A stretch of DNA of 37,721 nt from Nitrococcus mobilis Nb-231 (GCF_000153205.1 NZ_CH672427.1:1396780-1434500), one strand, 5' to 3'; shown: positions 25,846 through 35,097, numbered from the stretch's first letter. The notes: generated from the sequence alone by a model not told the origin. A program made the numbers and translations.

Positions 25846-26268
25846 TCAATACCTGGATTTCATAAAGTCGATTCCATGGCTAAGCACTTGCCGCCAGGCC
25901 GTTTCCGTTTGTTGATCGAAACGCGGATCATATTCCCGCGCGGCCTGGAGTAAGCTGGCTAGCCAGAGGTCATACAGTTCGGGGCGAATGTCGAGCTGTT
26001 TTCTACTGTGAAGACACGCAATGCGTCGTAGATGCGCCATCGCTTCTGGTGACCCGTTGCAGCTCAACATCAGGTAGTACAAGGAGGCTTTAAGCACTCG
26101 AGTCTGTTTTTCGAAGTCGGTGTTCTTGAACTTCTCCGCAACTTCCTCGGACGAGGACAGAAAGACTTTGTAAAAGCGCTGCAGGAATCCGGGTGGGTTT
26201 GGGTTGTCGATGCAGCGTTCGTAGCTGTCGTTGAAGAGTTCCGCGTGTTGTTCAGTTGCGTTGCCCAT
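25846..26268 (-). CDS. Single-domain globin
   Basis: A 140-residue all-helical protein with globin landmarks. F33-F36 (RFYKVFLSS) lies in the B/C region, TDFEKQTRVL (50-59) covers the CD corner and E helix with Q55 a likely distal residue, and H87 (ACLHSRKQLDIRPELYD) is the proximal F8 histidine followed by the usual RPE.Y pattern. The sequence resembles flavohaemoglobin/globin-sensor heads but has no reductase or output domain. It is the first gene of the globin/H-NOX/kinase set on the minus strand, about 100 bases before H-NOX. It may scavenge or report NO or O2; which one is inference. The proposed start at 26268 follows GGTGAG. Confidence 0.82.
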   Translation of the reverse strand: MGNATEQHAELFNDSYERCIDNPNPPGFLQRFYKVFLSSSEEVAEKFKNTDFEKQTRVLKASLYYLMLSCNGSPEAMAHLRRIACLHSRKQLDIRPELYDLWLASLLQAAREYDPRFDQQTETAWRQVLSHGIDFMKSRY

Positions 26269-26368
26269 AGCTGGCTCACCCCCTCACGACAACCCATTAA
26301 CTGTCCCGAAGGTCCACCTCGCGCAGCACGCCTCGATCATCCGGGAGGCAGGTTCTAGGGGCGTGCAA

Positions 26369-26679
26369 TCAGATACCTGTGGCCTTGGGTTGGCCGGGCG
26401 ACGAGGCTGTTGCCTGTAGCATCGCACGAAACTCTTCGCCGCTGACCAGTTTGCTCAAAAGAAAACCCTGGATCAGTTCGACCTGGCGTTGGTTGAGAAA
26501 GTCGCCGCCATCGCTGCACGCCACCACAAGGTAGTGCTGTCCCCACTGCGCTCGAAATAGACGTAGGCATACGCACCCGCACCCGCAACGAAAAAGGCCA
26601 TCGCCAGTGATCTGTCTATGCTGGAGAACAGCGTGTCGACGCGGTCTTGGAGTGCCGCCGTGCTGTGCGCCGACACCCC
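26369..26679 (-). pseudogene. Remnant of an unidentified protein, EAL-like tail
   Basis: On the minus strand, LQDRVDTLFSSIDRSLAMAF followed by VAGAGAYAYVYFE reads protein-like from about 26660. After a frameshift near 26530-26560 a second piece LNQRQVELIQGFLLSKLVSG continues to a TGA at 26371-26369. The phrase ELIQGFLLSKLV.GEEF resembles the end of EAL domains of c-di-GMP phosphodiesterases, but the upstream piece does not, so identity is unsure. It lies just upstream of, and in line with, the globin gene, so it may be the broken former first gene of that operon. Confidence 0.4.
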
Positions 26680-26826
26680 CGGTCAGCCTGCATACTTGAA
26701 GTCGATGCCGGGTTTACCCAAGCGTATCCCAAGCCCTATCTCGAGTTATTCGCGTATTGTCAGGGTATCGTTCACAGCCTGAAAAACTTGAGAAACCCGC
26801 CGATCTCGGCATTTGCCGTAACCTGG

Positions 26827-26983
26827 GTAACTTCTCATTAAGTCCGGGCAAGAAGACATTGAAGAGAGTGGTTCGTTGCTTACCATCAACAATAAGCGCT
26901 TGATAATTTTGCATTTAATGCACGACCGTAATCTTACCTCCGCCACCCCGCACACATTACGCCCGGCCTTAATGAGAAGTTAC
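26827..26983. repeat. 157-bp IS66-like miniature element, copy 1
   Basis: Ends are inverted repeats beginning GTAACTTCTCATTAAG (26827-26842), with the complement at 26968-26983. It is flanked by a perfect 8-bp direct repeat TAACCTGG (26819-26826 and 26984-26991). GTAA ends and 8-bp target duplications are the rule for IS66-family elements. Nothing inside codes for a transposase; one minus-strand open stretch (NYQALIVDGKQRTTLFNVF) spans it. The interior is identical, in opposite orientation, to the second copy at 34802-34958. Confidence 0.85.
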
Positions 26984-27078
26984 TAACCTGGTCGATAAGG
27001 CATTGATTTTTCTTCCGTCTCATCTTCATTCCGGTTGAGAGGGCGCTGGGCACCAACCGGGTTGCTGCGCACGGCTGC

Positions 27079-28470
27079 TCACAAGAGCAGCGAGCACACC
27101 GCCGTGAGCGTCATGGCTCCTAGAACGTTGAGCACGGCTCCCTCGCGGGCCATGTCGGCGGTGTGCACGTAGCCGCTTCCGGCGACGATGGCGTTCGGAG
27201 CGGTGGCCACCGGCAGCATGAATGCGCAGCTCGCGCTCAGCGCCGCCGGGAGCATGAGTCGCTCGGGCGCGAGGCCGGCACCGATCGCAGCGGAGGCCAG
27301 CACCGGCATGAGGAGGTTGGTGGTCGCGGTGTTGCTGGTCACCTCGGTCATGAACGTGACCGCCAGGCACAAGATCAGGATCACCGCAACCAGCGGCCAG
27401 GTCGCAACCCCGCCGAGCGCCTCGCCGAGGGTGCTCGACAGCCCTGAGGCCTCGAAGGCGGTCGAGATGGCGATGCCGCCGCCGAACAGGATCAGCAGTC
27501 CCCACGGGATCGTGCGCGCGGTCTTCCAATCCAGGAGCTGTCCGCCTTCGCCGTCCGGCAGCAGGAACAACACCACGACCGCGGCCATCGCGACCGTGCT
27601 GTCCGAGGCAGTCCCGACGCCGAACAGGCCACTCCAGCCGCCGAACGGTTCGGTGCGAAAAATCCAGGCGGCCGCCGTGAGGCCGAAGACCACCAATACG
27701 CGCGCTTCGGGGGCGCGCCACGGCCCCAGGTGCGGGATCGTCGGCGCCGGGGTTCCGCCCAAAGAGCGGGTCACCCAGAGCCATGCGATCGGCAGGAGTA
27801 GCGCGGCTGCCGGCAGGCCGATCGTCATCCACTCCAGAAAATGCACCGTCTCGCCGGTGGCCTGCTCGTAAACAGCCATGAAGATTACGTTCGGGGGCGT
27901 GCCGATCGGCGTGGCCATACCGCCGATGCTGGCCGCGTAGGCGAGTCCGAGTAGGAGCGGAACCGCGGTCGGCTTGGCCTCGCGGCTCTCCAGCACCGCA
28001 AGTGCGACCGGCAGCAGCATTAGGGTGGTGGCGGTGTTCGAGATCCACATGCTACAGACCCAGCTCGCGAACATGAACCCGAGAACCAGCCGCCGACCGC
28101 CACCCCCACATACGCGCACCATGCCGAGCGCCAGCCGGCGGTGTAGCCGACTCTTTTCGACCGCCTTGGATAACATGAAGCCGCCGAGCAGAAGCAGGAC
28201 GAGCGTGTGTCCGTAAGCTTGGGCGATCCGCGCGTGATCGACCACCCCAGCGAGCGGGAAGGCCGCGAACGGGATGAGTGAGGTCGCCGGTATCGGGATT
28301 GGTTCGAGTACCCACCAGGTCGCGCACAGCCCGGTGATCGCCGCGGTCCAGCAAGCCGCCGGTGGCAGATCGGACGCCAGTGCCGCACCGGCGGCCGCAC
28401 CGGCTGCCACCGCACCGAGCGCCAGCCGCAGTCCGCGTTGGGTCTCCGAAGTGTGCTGTTCGGCTTGCAT
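27079..28470 (-). CDS. DASS/SLC13-family anion symporter
   Basis: A 463-residue membrane protein with about 11-12 TM segments. The twin SNT signatures that bind Na+ and carboxylate are S144-N145-T146 (WISNTATT) and S379-N380-T381 (EVTSNTATT). Each is followed by a proline/asparagine loop (GTPPNVIF about 190-197; ATAPNAIV near the C-terminus). This marks the divalent anion:Na+ symporter family, which takes up C4-dicarboxylates, citrate or sulfate. GAGGAA precedes the ATG at 28470. Substrate cannot be told; C4-dicarboxylate would fit TCA genes nearby, but this is a guess. It stands alone on its strand, with a 377-base gap to the divergent EF-G-like gene. Confidence 0.9.
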   Translation of the reverse strand: MQAEQHTSETQRGLRLALGAVAAGAAAGAALASDLPPAACWTAAITGLCATWWVLEPIPIPATSLIPFAAFPLAGVVDHARIAQAYGHTLVLLLLGGFMLSKAVEKSRLHRRLALGMVRVCGGGGRRLVLGFMFASWVCSMWISNTATTLMLLPVALAVLESREAKPTAVPLLLGLAYAASIGGMATPIGTPPNVIFMAVYEQATGETVHFLEWMTIGLPAAALLLPIAWLWVTRSLGGTPAPTIPHLGPWRAPEARVLVVFGLTAAAWIFRTEPFGGWSGLFGVGTASDSTVAMAAVVVLFLLPDGEGGQLLDWKTARTIPWGLLILFGGGIAISTAFEASGLSSTLGEALGGVATWPLVAVILILCLAVTFMTEVTSNTATTNLLMPVLASAAIGAGLAPERLMLPAALSASCAFMLPVATAPNAIVAGSGYVHTADMAREGAVLNVLGAMTLTAVCSLLL

Positions 28471-28847
28471 GTTCTAAAAATTCCTCGGTTACGGCACGGG
28501 GCCGCAAACTGTCAACTGGTTCTTGATCTTGTGGTGCAGTACCACGTTGGGCTTAGGGCGGGAAGGCAAAGCCTCTGATCAAGTTCTATCTTAAGTATGA
28601 GGACACGTTGGAAAATCGATTGCGTGCTTGCAGGCGTGGGCGACGCACGGCGTGCGTGCAATCGGTGCAAACAAAGCCCTGAACCATTTGAGGGTCGCTG
28701 TAAGGAGCGTAAACGGTAGTCGATCGCGCACTGGGTTGCTTGGTTCTCATTAGTTTAAGAGTTTAAGAAACCGTGGGCCGCAGGTCTGTGGTAGGGGGAG
28801 CTAAAAAACCGTGTAGTTCGGCTCTTTGCTAGCCCGGAGATTACACT
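28471..28847. other. Divergent promoter region, no gene seen
   Basis: About 380 bases between the DASS transporter and the EF-G-like gene. I see no coding frame, FNR box or clear terminator. Two short direct copies of GTTTAAGA (about 28754 and 28762) lie about 85-95 bases before the EF-G-like start. Confidence 0.3.
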
Positions 28848-30893
28848 ATGCCCGATTATGCCACCGAGAATGTCCGCAACATTGCCCTGGTTGGGCACGC
28901 CGGGGCGGGGAAGACCACCCTGATCGAATCCCTGCTGGTCGCGGCAGGTGCCGTGGCCAGCCCCGGCAGCGTGGAGCGGGGGACGACGGTCAGTGACGCC
29001 GATCCCCTGGAAAAGTCCATCCACCACTCCATCAGCGCCTCGATCGTGAGCCTGGACTGGAAAGGCACTCACATCAATCTCATCGACACTCCCGGCTCGC
29101 CCGACTTTCTGGGGCAGGCTTTGGCCGTCTTGCCGGCGGTGGAAACCGTAGCGGTGGTGATCAACGCTCAGGCGGGGATCGAGAACACTGCCCGGCAGAT
29201 GATGCAGATGGCCGGTGAACGCGGCCTGTGCCGGCTTATCATCATCAATCGGACCGATGCCGAAGGGCTCGATCTGCAGCGGCTGCTGGAGGAGATCCGC
29301 GCGATCTTCGGGCCGGAGTGCCTGGCGCTGAACCTGCCGTCAAAGGGCGGCGCCGCAGTGGCGGACTGTTTTTTCACTCCGGCTGGAGAGGCGGATTTCT
29401 CTACGGTCGAGGCCGCGCACGACGCGTTGGTCGATCAGGTGGTGGAGGTCGACGAGGAGTTGATGGCGCTCTATCTCGAGCAGGGTCAGGAGCTCAATCC
29501 GCAGCAGTTGCACGAGCCGTTCGAAGCCGCTTTGCGCGAAGGGCATCTGGTGCCGATCTGCTTCGTCTCGGCGAAGAGTGGAGCGGGGCTCGCCGAGCTA
29601 TTGAATATCGTCGCACAGCTTATGCCCAATCCCTTGGAGGGCAACCCACCGCCGTTCATCCGCGAGGACGAGGGCGGCGCGCGCGAATACCACGCCGAGC
29701 CCGATCCGGATCAGCACGTATTAGCGCACGTGGTCAAAATCGAGCACGATCCCTTCATGGGCAAGCTCGCGGTATTCCGGATGCATCAGGGCACGGTCAC
29801 CCGCGACAGTCGCCTCTACGTGGGCGATGCCCGTAAGCCGTTCAAAACCGGCAACCTGTTCAAGCTCCGCGGCAAGGAACGCAACGAAGTGGACCGCTGT
29901 ATTCCAGGGGATATCTGCGCCGTGGCCAAGGTGGAGGAGATTCACTTCGATGCCGTGCTACATGACTCTCACGATGAGGATCATATCCGTCTGCACCCTA
30001 TGGCGTTCCCCACGCCGGTATTCGGCGCTGCGGTACAGGCCGCGCGCCATGGCGATGAGCAGAAGCTCTCCGAGGTGCTGGCCAAGTTGGCCGAGGAGGA
30101 TCCGGGGCTGCGCATCGAGCAGAACCGGGCCACCCATGAAACGGTGCTTTGGGCTTTGGGTGAGCGGCATTTGCATCTGACTTTGGAGAGGATGCAGCAG
30201 CGGTACAATTTGGAGGTGAAGACCAAGCCGCCTTCGATCGCCTATCGCGAGACCATCACCGCGGCTGCGGAAGGGCACTGCCGACACAAGAAACAGACCG
30301 GCGGGGCCGGGCAGTTCGGCGAGGTGTTCCTGCGGATCGCGCCGCTGCCGCGAGGAGCCGGCTTTGAATTCGTCAACGAAATCCGCGGGGGAGCCATACC
30401 CGGCTCGCTCGTTCCGGCCGTGGAGAAGGGCGCCCGGCAGGCGTTGAGCGATGGGGCGGTCGCCGGCTATCCAATGCAGGATATCCAAGTCACGGTCTAC
30501 GACGGCAAGACGCACCCGGTGGACTCCAAGGAGATCGCCTTTGTCATCGCCGGTCGCAAGGCTTTCCTGGATGCCGTGCATAAGGCGCATCCTATCGTGC
30601 TGGAGCCGCTCGCGGAGCTGGTGATCGATGCCCCGAGTGCGGCCATGGGCGATATTACGGGGGATATCGCCGCTCGCCGCGGTCGGATACAGGATACGCA
30701 AAGCCACAGCGAGCACATCACCCTGCAGGCCTTGGCGCCCTTGGCCGAGCTCGAGGATTTCCCCTCCAAGCTCAAGGCCATGACCGGTGGCGAGGGTAAT
30801 TACCGCTTGCAGTTCAGTCACTACGAGCCGGTGCCGGGCCATATCCAGCAGCGCCTCGCCACTGAATTTAAGCCGCTGGAAGAGGAGGCCTAG
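28848..30893 (+). CDS. EF-G-like translational GTPase (FusA2 type)
   Basis: A 681-residue EF-G paralogue. G1 is GHAGAGKT (16-23), G3 is DTPG (80-83), and the G4 motif is NRTD (134-137) where EF-G has NKxD. The switch I region reads RGTTVSDADPLEKSIHHS, unlike the RGITI of ribosomal EF-G, which marks the FusA2/EF-G-like subgroup. Domains II-V follow, including HKKQTGGAGQFGEVFL (domain IV) and GDITGDIAARRGRI (domain V). GGAG precedes the ATG at good distance. Its role is not established; the family is not the housekeeping translocase. The M28 peptidase gene follows at about 50 bases. Confidence 0.9.
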   Translation: MPDYATENVRNIALVGHAGAGKTTLIESLLVAAGAVASPGSVERGTTVSDADPLEKSIHHSISASIVSLDWKGTHINLIDTPGSPDFLGQALAVLPAVETVAVVINAQAGIENTARQMMQMAGERGLCRLIIINRTDAEGLDLQRLLEEIRAIFGPECLALNLPSKGGAAVADCFFTPAGEADFSTVEAAHDALVDQVVEVDEELMALYLEQGQELNPQQLHEPFEAALREGHLVPICFVSAKSGAGLAELLNIVAQLMPNPLEGNPPPFIREDEGGAREYHAEPDPDQHVLAHVVKIEHDPFMGKLAVFRMHQGTVTRDSRLYVGDARKPFKTGNLFKLRGKERNEVDRCIPGDICAVAKVEEIHFDAVLHDSHDEDHIRLHPMAFPTPVFGAAVQAARHGDEQKLSEVLAKLAEEDPGLRIEQNRATHETVLWALGERHLHLTLERMQQRYNLEVKTKPPSIAYRETITAAAEGHCRHKKQTGGAGQFGEVFLRIAPLPRGAGFEFVNEIRGGAIPGSLVPAVEKGARQALSDGAVAGYPMQDIQVTVYDGKTHPVDSKEIAFVIAGRKAFLDAVHKAHPIVLEPLAELVIDAPSAAMGDITGDIAARRGRIQDTQSHSEHITLQALAPLAELEDFPSKLKAMTGGEGNYRLQFSHYEPVPGHIQQRLATEFKPLEEEA

Positions 30894-30945
30894 GCGGTTC
30901 TATGTCACCGAGTGCCACGGGCGCGAGCGCAAAGCGAGGTCCGTC

Positions 30946-31893
30946 GTGATTAGGCGACTTGGTTCGGGGGCGGACGCGGCTGCGCCGATGATTGTAGTAG
31001 GGCCTTGCGACACACCCCGGGGTGAGGGGGTGGTGTGGCTGCGCCGCCATGTCATGCAGTTGGCGGGCGAGATTGGTGAGCGTAATGTGCATCGCCCGGA
31101 GGCGCTGGAGGCAACGCAGGCGTATCTGCGGGCGTGCTGGCAAGATCAAGGTTATACGGTTGCCGAGCAGACCTACATGACGCGCGGGGTGTCCTGTGCC
31201 AATCTTGAGGTCATGCCAGCCGGGTGCCGGCCCGATGGGCGGATCTTGCTGGTGGGTGCACACTACGACACCGTGCCCGGCAGCCCCGGGGCCAACGACA
31301 ATGCGACCGGTGTGGCCACCCTGCTCGAGATCTCCCGGCGCTATGCCGCAGCGCGGTTGCCCGGCGAGCTACGCTTCGTTGCTTTCGCCAACGAGGAATC
31401 GCCGTTTTTTCTTACCCGAGATCAGGGCAGCCTGCGTTATGCAAGCCGCGCCCGCTCCCGGGGCGAGAATATTCGCTTGATGATCTCTTTGGAAACCATG
31501 GGCTGTTACCGCGATCGACCCGGCTCGCAGGCTTATCCGCCATTGTTGCGCTATTTCTTTCCGGAGCAGGGTAACTTCATCGCTTTCGTATCGAACTTGC
31601 GGTCACGACCGGCCTTGAAACGCCTGGTGCGGGCGTTTCGGGCCGCCACCGATTTCCCGGCGGAGCATATCGCCACCCTGGCCATGATCCCCGGGGTGGC
31701 TTGGAGTGATCATCTTTCATTTTGGCGCCGGGGTTATCGTGCGGTGATGGTTACCGATACGGCGTTTTACCGCTACACCTACTACCACACTGCGCAGGAT
31801 ACTCCAGAGAAGGTGGACTACAGCCGTCTCGCCGCCGTGACAGATGGCCTCACCCAGGCACTGTGGACACTCGCCCAGCAGCGCAGGCTCTGA
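30946..31893 (+). CDS. M28-family zinc aminopeptidase
   Basis: About 315 residues. Zinc ligands and catalytic residues are visible: H106 and D108 (GAHYDTVPG), D118 (GANDNATG), E150/E151 (ANEESPF), E183 (SLETMG) and H281 (YYHTAQDT). These fit a dizinc M28 peptidase. The start is uncertain: GTG 30946, preceded by GAGG, is used; ATG 30988 is the alternative. No signal peptide is evident. It is 50 bases after the EF-G-like gene on the same strand, so likely co-transcribed. Substrate unknown. Confidence 0.87.
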   Translation: MIRRLGSGADAAAPMIVVGPCDTPRGEGVVWLRRHVMQLAGEIGERNVHRPEALEATQAYLRACWQDQGYTVAEQTYMTRGVSCANLEVMPAGCRPDGRILLVGAHYDTVPGSPGANDNATGVATLLEISRRYAAARLPGELRFVAFANEESPFFLTRDQGSLRYASRARSRGENIRLMISLETMGCYRDRPGSQAYPPLLRYFFPEQGNFIAFVSNLRSRPALKRLVRAFRAATDFPAEHIATLAMIPGVAWSDHLSFWRRGYRAVMVTDTAFYRYTYYHTAQDTPEKVDYSRLAAVTDGLTQALWTLAQQRRL

Positions 31894-32096
31894 TCGCTAA
31901 GCGAGTCACTCTGCGCCGGTTTGCGGCACCGAGGGGAAGTCTTTGCGACACTCGTAACATTTATCCGACAAGCTCAGGCGTGCGGCTGAGCTCGGCCCGC
32001 AAAGGTTGGCCGGCGGCGAGGGTTATCATGAGTTTGCTTGCCGCCGGCACGCGAGTGTGATGGACTTGCGTTTCCCTTGTCCAGCCAGCGGAGTCT

Positions 32097-33048
32097 ATGG
32101 CTGCGGTCGTCGATATCGCTTTACCGTTTTTCGCCGTGATTTTCACCGGCTACGGGGCCGGGCGCAGCCGGTTACTGAACGCCGGTGCCGTGGTGGGCCT
32201 CAATGCCTTCGTCTTTTATTTCGCGTTGCCAGCGTTGCTTCTAGTGAAGGTATCGCAAGCGCCTGCGGCCTCGGCCGATGCGGCTCTGGCGCTGGTTGGC
32301 ACCTAATTATAGTGCCGGTCTGCTGCTTTTTGCCGCGACCTTCATGCTGGGGCGTCGGTTGTTTGGCGTTTCGAATGCGGTGGGTGCTCTACAGGGCTTG
32401 GGGGCGACTTTCTCTAACGTCGGGTTCGTCGGGCTGCCGCTGGTCATCTCAGCCTATGGGGGTGAGGCGGCACTGCCGGCGATGCTCATCGTGATCGGCG
32501 ACGGTGTGCTCATGCTGGGTCTCGCCACTGCGATCATCGAAGCGGATCAGGGCACGGGCCGCGGTGGACCCGCGCTGCTGCTGCTGCGTGCGGTCGGCTA
32601 CGGTTTGCTGCGCAATCCGATCATCGTCGCCAGTCTCCTAGGGCTAGCGCTGCACCTGAGTGCGGTTACGCTTCCCGCTTCATTGTTTGCCTACGCGGGT
32701 TTGCTCGCCGATTCCGCCGGCCCTTGCGCGCTCTTTGCGTTGGGTGCGACTTTGGCCAGTCAGCCGATCCGTGAGGGTGCCATCGAGACTGGATTTCTGA
32801 GTCTCATGAAGCTGGTCGTCCATCCGCTGCTGGTAGGCGGCGCGGCATTGTTCGTCTTCCACCTGCCGCCGCTTTGGGCGGCGGTCGCCATAACCCAGGC
32901 CGCTTTGCCAACGGGTGCCAATGTCTACGTGTTGGCCCAGCGCTATCAGCTCCATGCCGGGCCGATCTCGACGGCTGTGCTGGTTTCGACCACACTGGCG
33001 GTGTCGACGGTCTCGGCAGTACTCTCATGGCTCTATCCCGTGGGCTGA
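32097..33048 (+). pseudogene. AEC-family auxin efflux carrier-like transporter, frameshifted
   Basis: The first frame (32097-32306) is the N-terminal part: IALPFFAVIFTGYGAGRSRL, LNAFVFYFALPALLL. It ends in VGT* at 32306. A shifted frame carries on without loss from about 32290 (NYSAGLLLFAATFMLGRRLF) to 33048, with GLGATFSNVGFVGLPL, LRNPIIVASLLGLALH, ALPTGANVYVLAQRY, all typical of the AEC/PIN-like permease family of about 310 residues. One indel near 32290-32306 breaks it. Both halves look well preserved, so either a recent mutation or a sequence error. Substrate unknown (malate or similar in some members). Confidence 0.82.
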
Positions 33049-33170
33049 ACGCTATCGCCGGAACGGCTGAGCAACGCGCAAAACTTACTGCTGTGGGTTA
33101 TACGTACGAGGTGTCGTCCGGGCGGTGGCACCCGGCGAAAACAACTGGCGTGCGTTGAACCGGAGATGCT

Positions 33171-33986
33171 ATGGGCGAAAACAACTCCCCCCAAGTGCGA
33201 GCAGCCGGCGGCACGCCGTGGGTTGGGCGCTGGTTCGCCGGGCTAGGACTGGGGCTTGCCTTGCTCGGCGCGGCGCTCGTTTTGTTACCGGGCCCGGGGT
33301 ATCGCGGGCAACTGTTGGAGCTCGGCCCGGCATTCACTTTGCTGCGCTGGGGCGCGCTCGTCGGGTTGGTCGGAGGTTTTGTTAGCCTGCTGGCTTTGCC
33401 GTTGCTCTTTATCGGTCGAGTTCGGTGGGCGCTGTGGGCCGGGTTCGCCTTGATTGGGCTGTTAGTCGGGGCGGCGAGCTTCGGATTGCCCTGGGCGCTG
33501 TTGCAGCAAGCCCGCAGCGTGCCCTCCATTCATGACATTACCACCGATACTGCGCAACCGCCCGTTTTCCATGCCCTTTTGCACGTGCGCCAAAAGGCGC
33601 CCAATTCCGCTGTCTACGGTGGGCCAAGCGTCGCGCGCGCGCAGCAGCAGGCCTATCCGGATATCCAGCCCCTGCACTTGCCGGTGAGCCCTAAACAAGC
33701 CTTTGCGGCCGCGCTTGATGTGGCCAAGGGTATGGGCTGGGGAATTGCTGCAGCCGCGCCGCAGGCAGGGCGCATCGAGGCGACGGCCACCACCTTTTGG
33801 TTCGGATTCAAGGACGATGTCGTGATTCGCGTTCGTGCCGCTGGGCCGGGCGTCCGGGTGGACATCCGCTCGGTCTCGCGGGTCGGGGTCAACGATCTCG
33901 GCAAGAACGCCGAGCGGATCCGGCAGTTTCGTGATCGGCTCACCCGGGCGCTCATCGACGAACCGTCTGCGCCGGCGGCTTCGTGA
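33171..33986 (+). CDS. DUF1499-family membrane protein
   Basis: A 271-residue protein. Three hydrophobic segments (about 21-42, 58-80, 86-112) precede a soluble C-terminal DUF1499 domain (about 130-262: LPVSPKQAFAAALDVAKGMG, TTFWFGFKDDVVIRVR, IRSVSRVGVNDLGKNAERIR). This sequence block is diagnostic of the family. Function unknown. GGAG precedes the ATG by about eight bases. It has no obvious operon partner; a 120-base gap follows the AEC gene. Confidence 0.85.
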   Translation: MGENNSPQVRAAGGTPWVGRWFAGLGLGLALLGAALVLLPGPGYRGQLLELGPAFTLLRWGALVGLVGGFVSLLALPLLFIGRVRWALWAGFALIGLLVGAASFGLPWALLQQARSVPSIHDITTDTAQPPVFHALLHVRQKAPNSAVYGGPSVARAQQQAYPDIQPLHLPVSPKQAFAAALDVAKGMGWGIAAAAPQAGRIEATATTFWFGFKDDVVIRVRAAGPGVRVDIRSVSRVGVNDLGKNAERIRQFRDRLTRALIDEPSAPAAS

Positions 33987-34122
33987 TCGACAGTGGACAC
34001 AGTGGACGCGATCGTGTGGATCCCGCGCCAGCGGGGATTGCGGCTATAGTTGGGATCGCATTGGGCAATGAGCACTACCTGACGAAGATAAAGCCATGAC
34101 CAATACAAAGGAGAAAACGCCG

Positions 34123-34662
34123 ATGTCGGACACGAATTGCACCCGTCTCACTCGCATTACCAGCCCCTGCGGGCTGTGTGGCCTGCTGTTTACGCTGTTG
34201 GCGATCGCCGGAGCTGCCCTTGCTAAGCCGCTGCCCACGATGCCCGTGTTGCCGCTGGAGCTCGCCCACAAGGCGGTGCTGGCCGCGGTGAGCGCTTGCA
34301 GTGCAGACGGCTACCGTGTCAGCGCGGCGCTCGTCAACCGCAACGGGGTTCTCAAGGCGTTTGCGCGAGCGGATGGGGCCGGACCGCATACGGTGGACAG
34401 CAGCCGCCATAAGGCCTATACCGCGGCGAGTTTGCGTGAACCCACGGCCAAGTTTGCCACCCTGATTGTCGAGCATCCCGAACTCCAGGCGCTACGGGAT
34501 ATGAATGCCTCGATCCTCATTCTTGCAGGCGGACTGCCGATCCGTATCGATGGTGAGTTTATCGGCGGCATCGGCGTCGGTGGAGCTCCCGGCGGTCATC
34601 TGGACGAGCGCTGTGCGCGCGCGGGATTGGCGGCTATCGAGGCGGAGGCCGATAAGCCTTAG
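34123..34662 (+). CDS. GlcG/HbpS-like secreted protein
   Basis: A 179-residue protein. An N-terminal hydrophobic segment (LCGLLFTLLAIAGAALAKP, about 18-36) looks like a signal peptide. The rest is the HbpS/GlcG fold: LELAHKAVLAAVSACSADGY, ALVNRNGVLKAFARADGAG, DSSRHKAYTAASLREPT and the end GGLPIRIDGEFIGGIGVGGA. Members bind haem or cobalamin or are of unknown function in glycolate loci. AAGGAG precedes ATG 34123, so it is preferred over ATG 34096. No redox or transport partner is nearby. Confidence 0.85.
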   Translation: MSDTNCTRLTRITSPCGLCGLLFTLLAIAGAALAKPLPTMPVLPLELAHKAVLAAVSACSADGYRVSAALVNRNGVLKAFARADGAGPHTVDSSRHKAYTAASLREPTAKFATLIVEHPELQALRDMNASILILAGGLPIRIDGEFIGGIGVGGAPGGHLDERCARAGLAAIEAEADKP

Positions 34663-34801
34663 GGCAATCGAGGATGTCGTCTGCCATATGGAGGTGAAGC
34701 GGGCGGCTGGAGTGTGCTAATCATTATTGACTCGCTATGATGCTGTGCTATATGAAGTGACCATCAACCAGCGGGGCCTTTGTTGGTCCATACTAAATTT
34801 T

Positions 34802-34958
34802 TTAACTTCTCATTAAGTCCGGGCGTAATGTGTGCGGGGTGGCGGAGGTAAGATTACGGTCGTGCATTAAATGCAAAATTATCAAGCGCTTATTGTTGAT
34901 GGTAAGCAACGAACCACTCTCTTCAATGTCTTCTTGCCCGGGCTTAATGAGAAGCTGC
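34802..34958. repeat. 157-bp IS66-like miniature element, copy 2
   Basis: Inverted copy of the element at 26827-26983. The interior is identical; the few differences lie in the terminal repeats (T for G at 34802, CTG for TTA near 34955-34957 and single bases in the CCGGGC part). The flanks TAAATTTT (34794-34801) and TGAATTTT (34959-34966) differ at one of eight bases, consistent with an aged 8-bp target duplication. Confidence 0.82.
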
Positions 34959-35097
34959 TGAATTTTTACGTAAGCTTTTGATTGATTGAAACGAGCTACG
35001 AACCCCGTGCTGCATCTGCAGTCGTGGCAGTTCATCGCTGGCTGCGAATGAATTTAACAATCGTTGCATAACCTCAACCGCAGCTCTCCAGGGCATC

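Noticed and set aside
27026-28048. 340-codon minus-strand frame inside the DASS transporter region
   Set aside because: It is a shifted frame of the transporter gene, Arg/Gly/His-rich, while the transporter frame has full family motifs.
29958-30842. 294-codon minus-strand frame
   Set aside because: Antisense shadow of the EF-G-like gene; no motif and no ribosome site.
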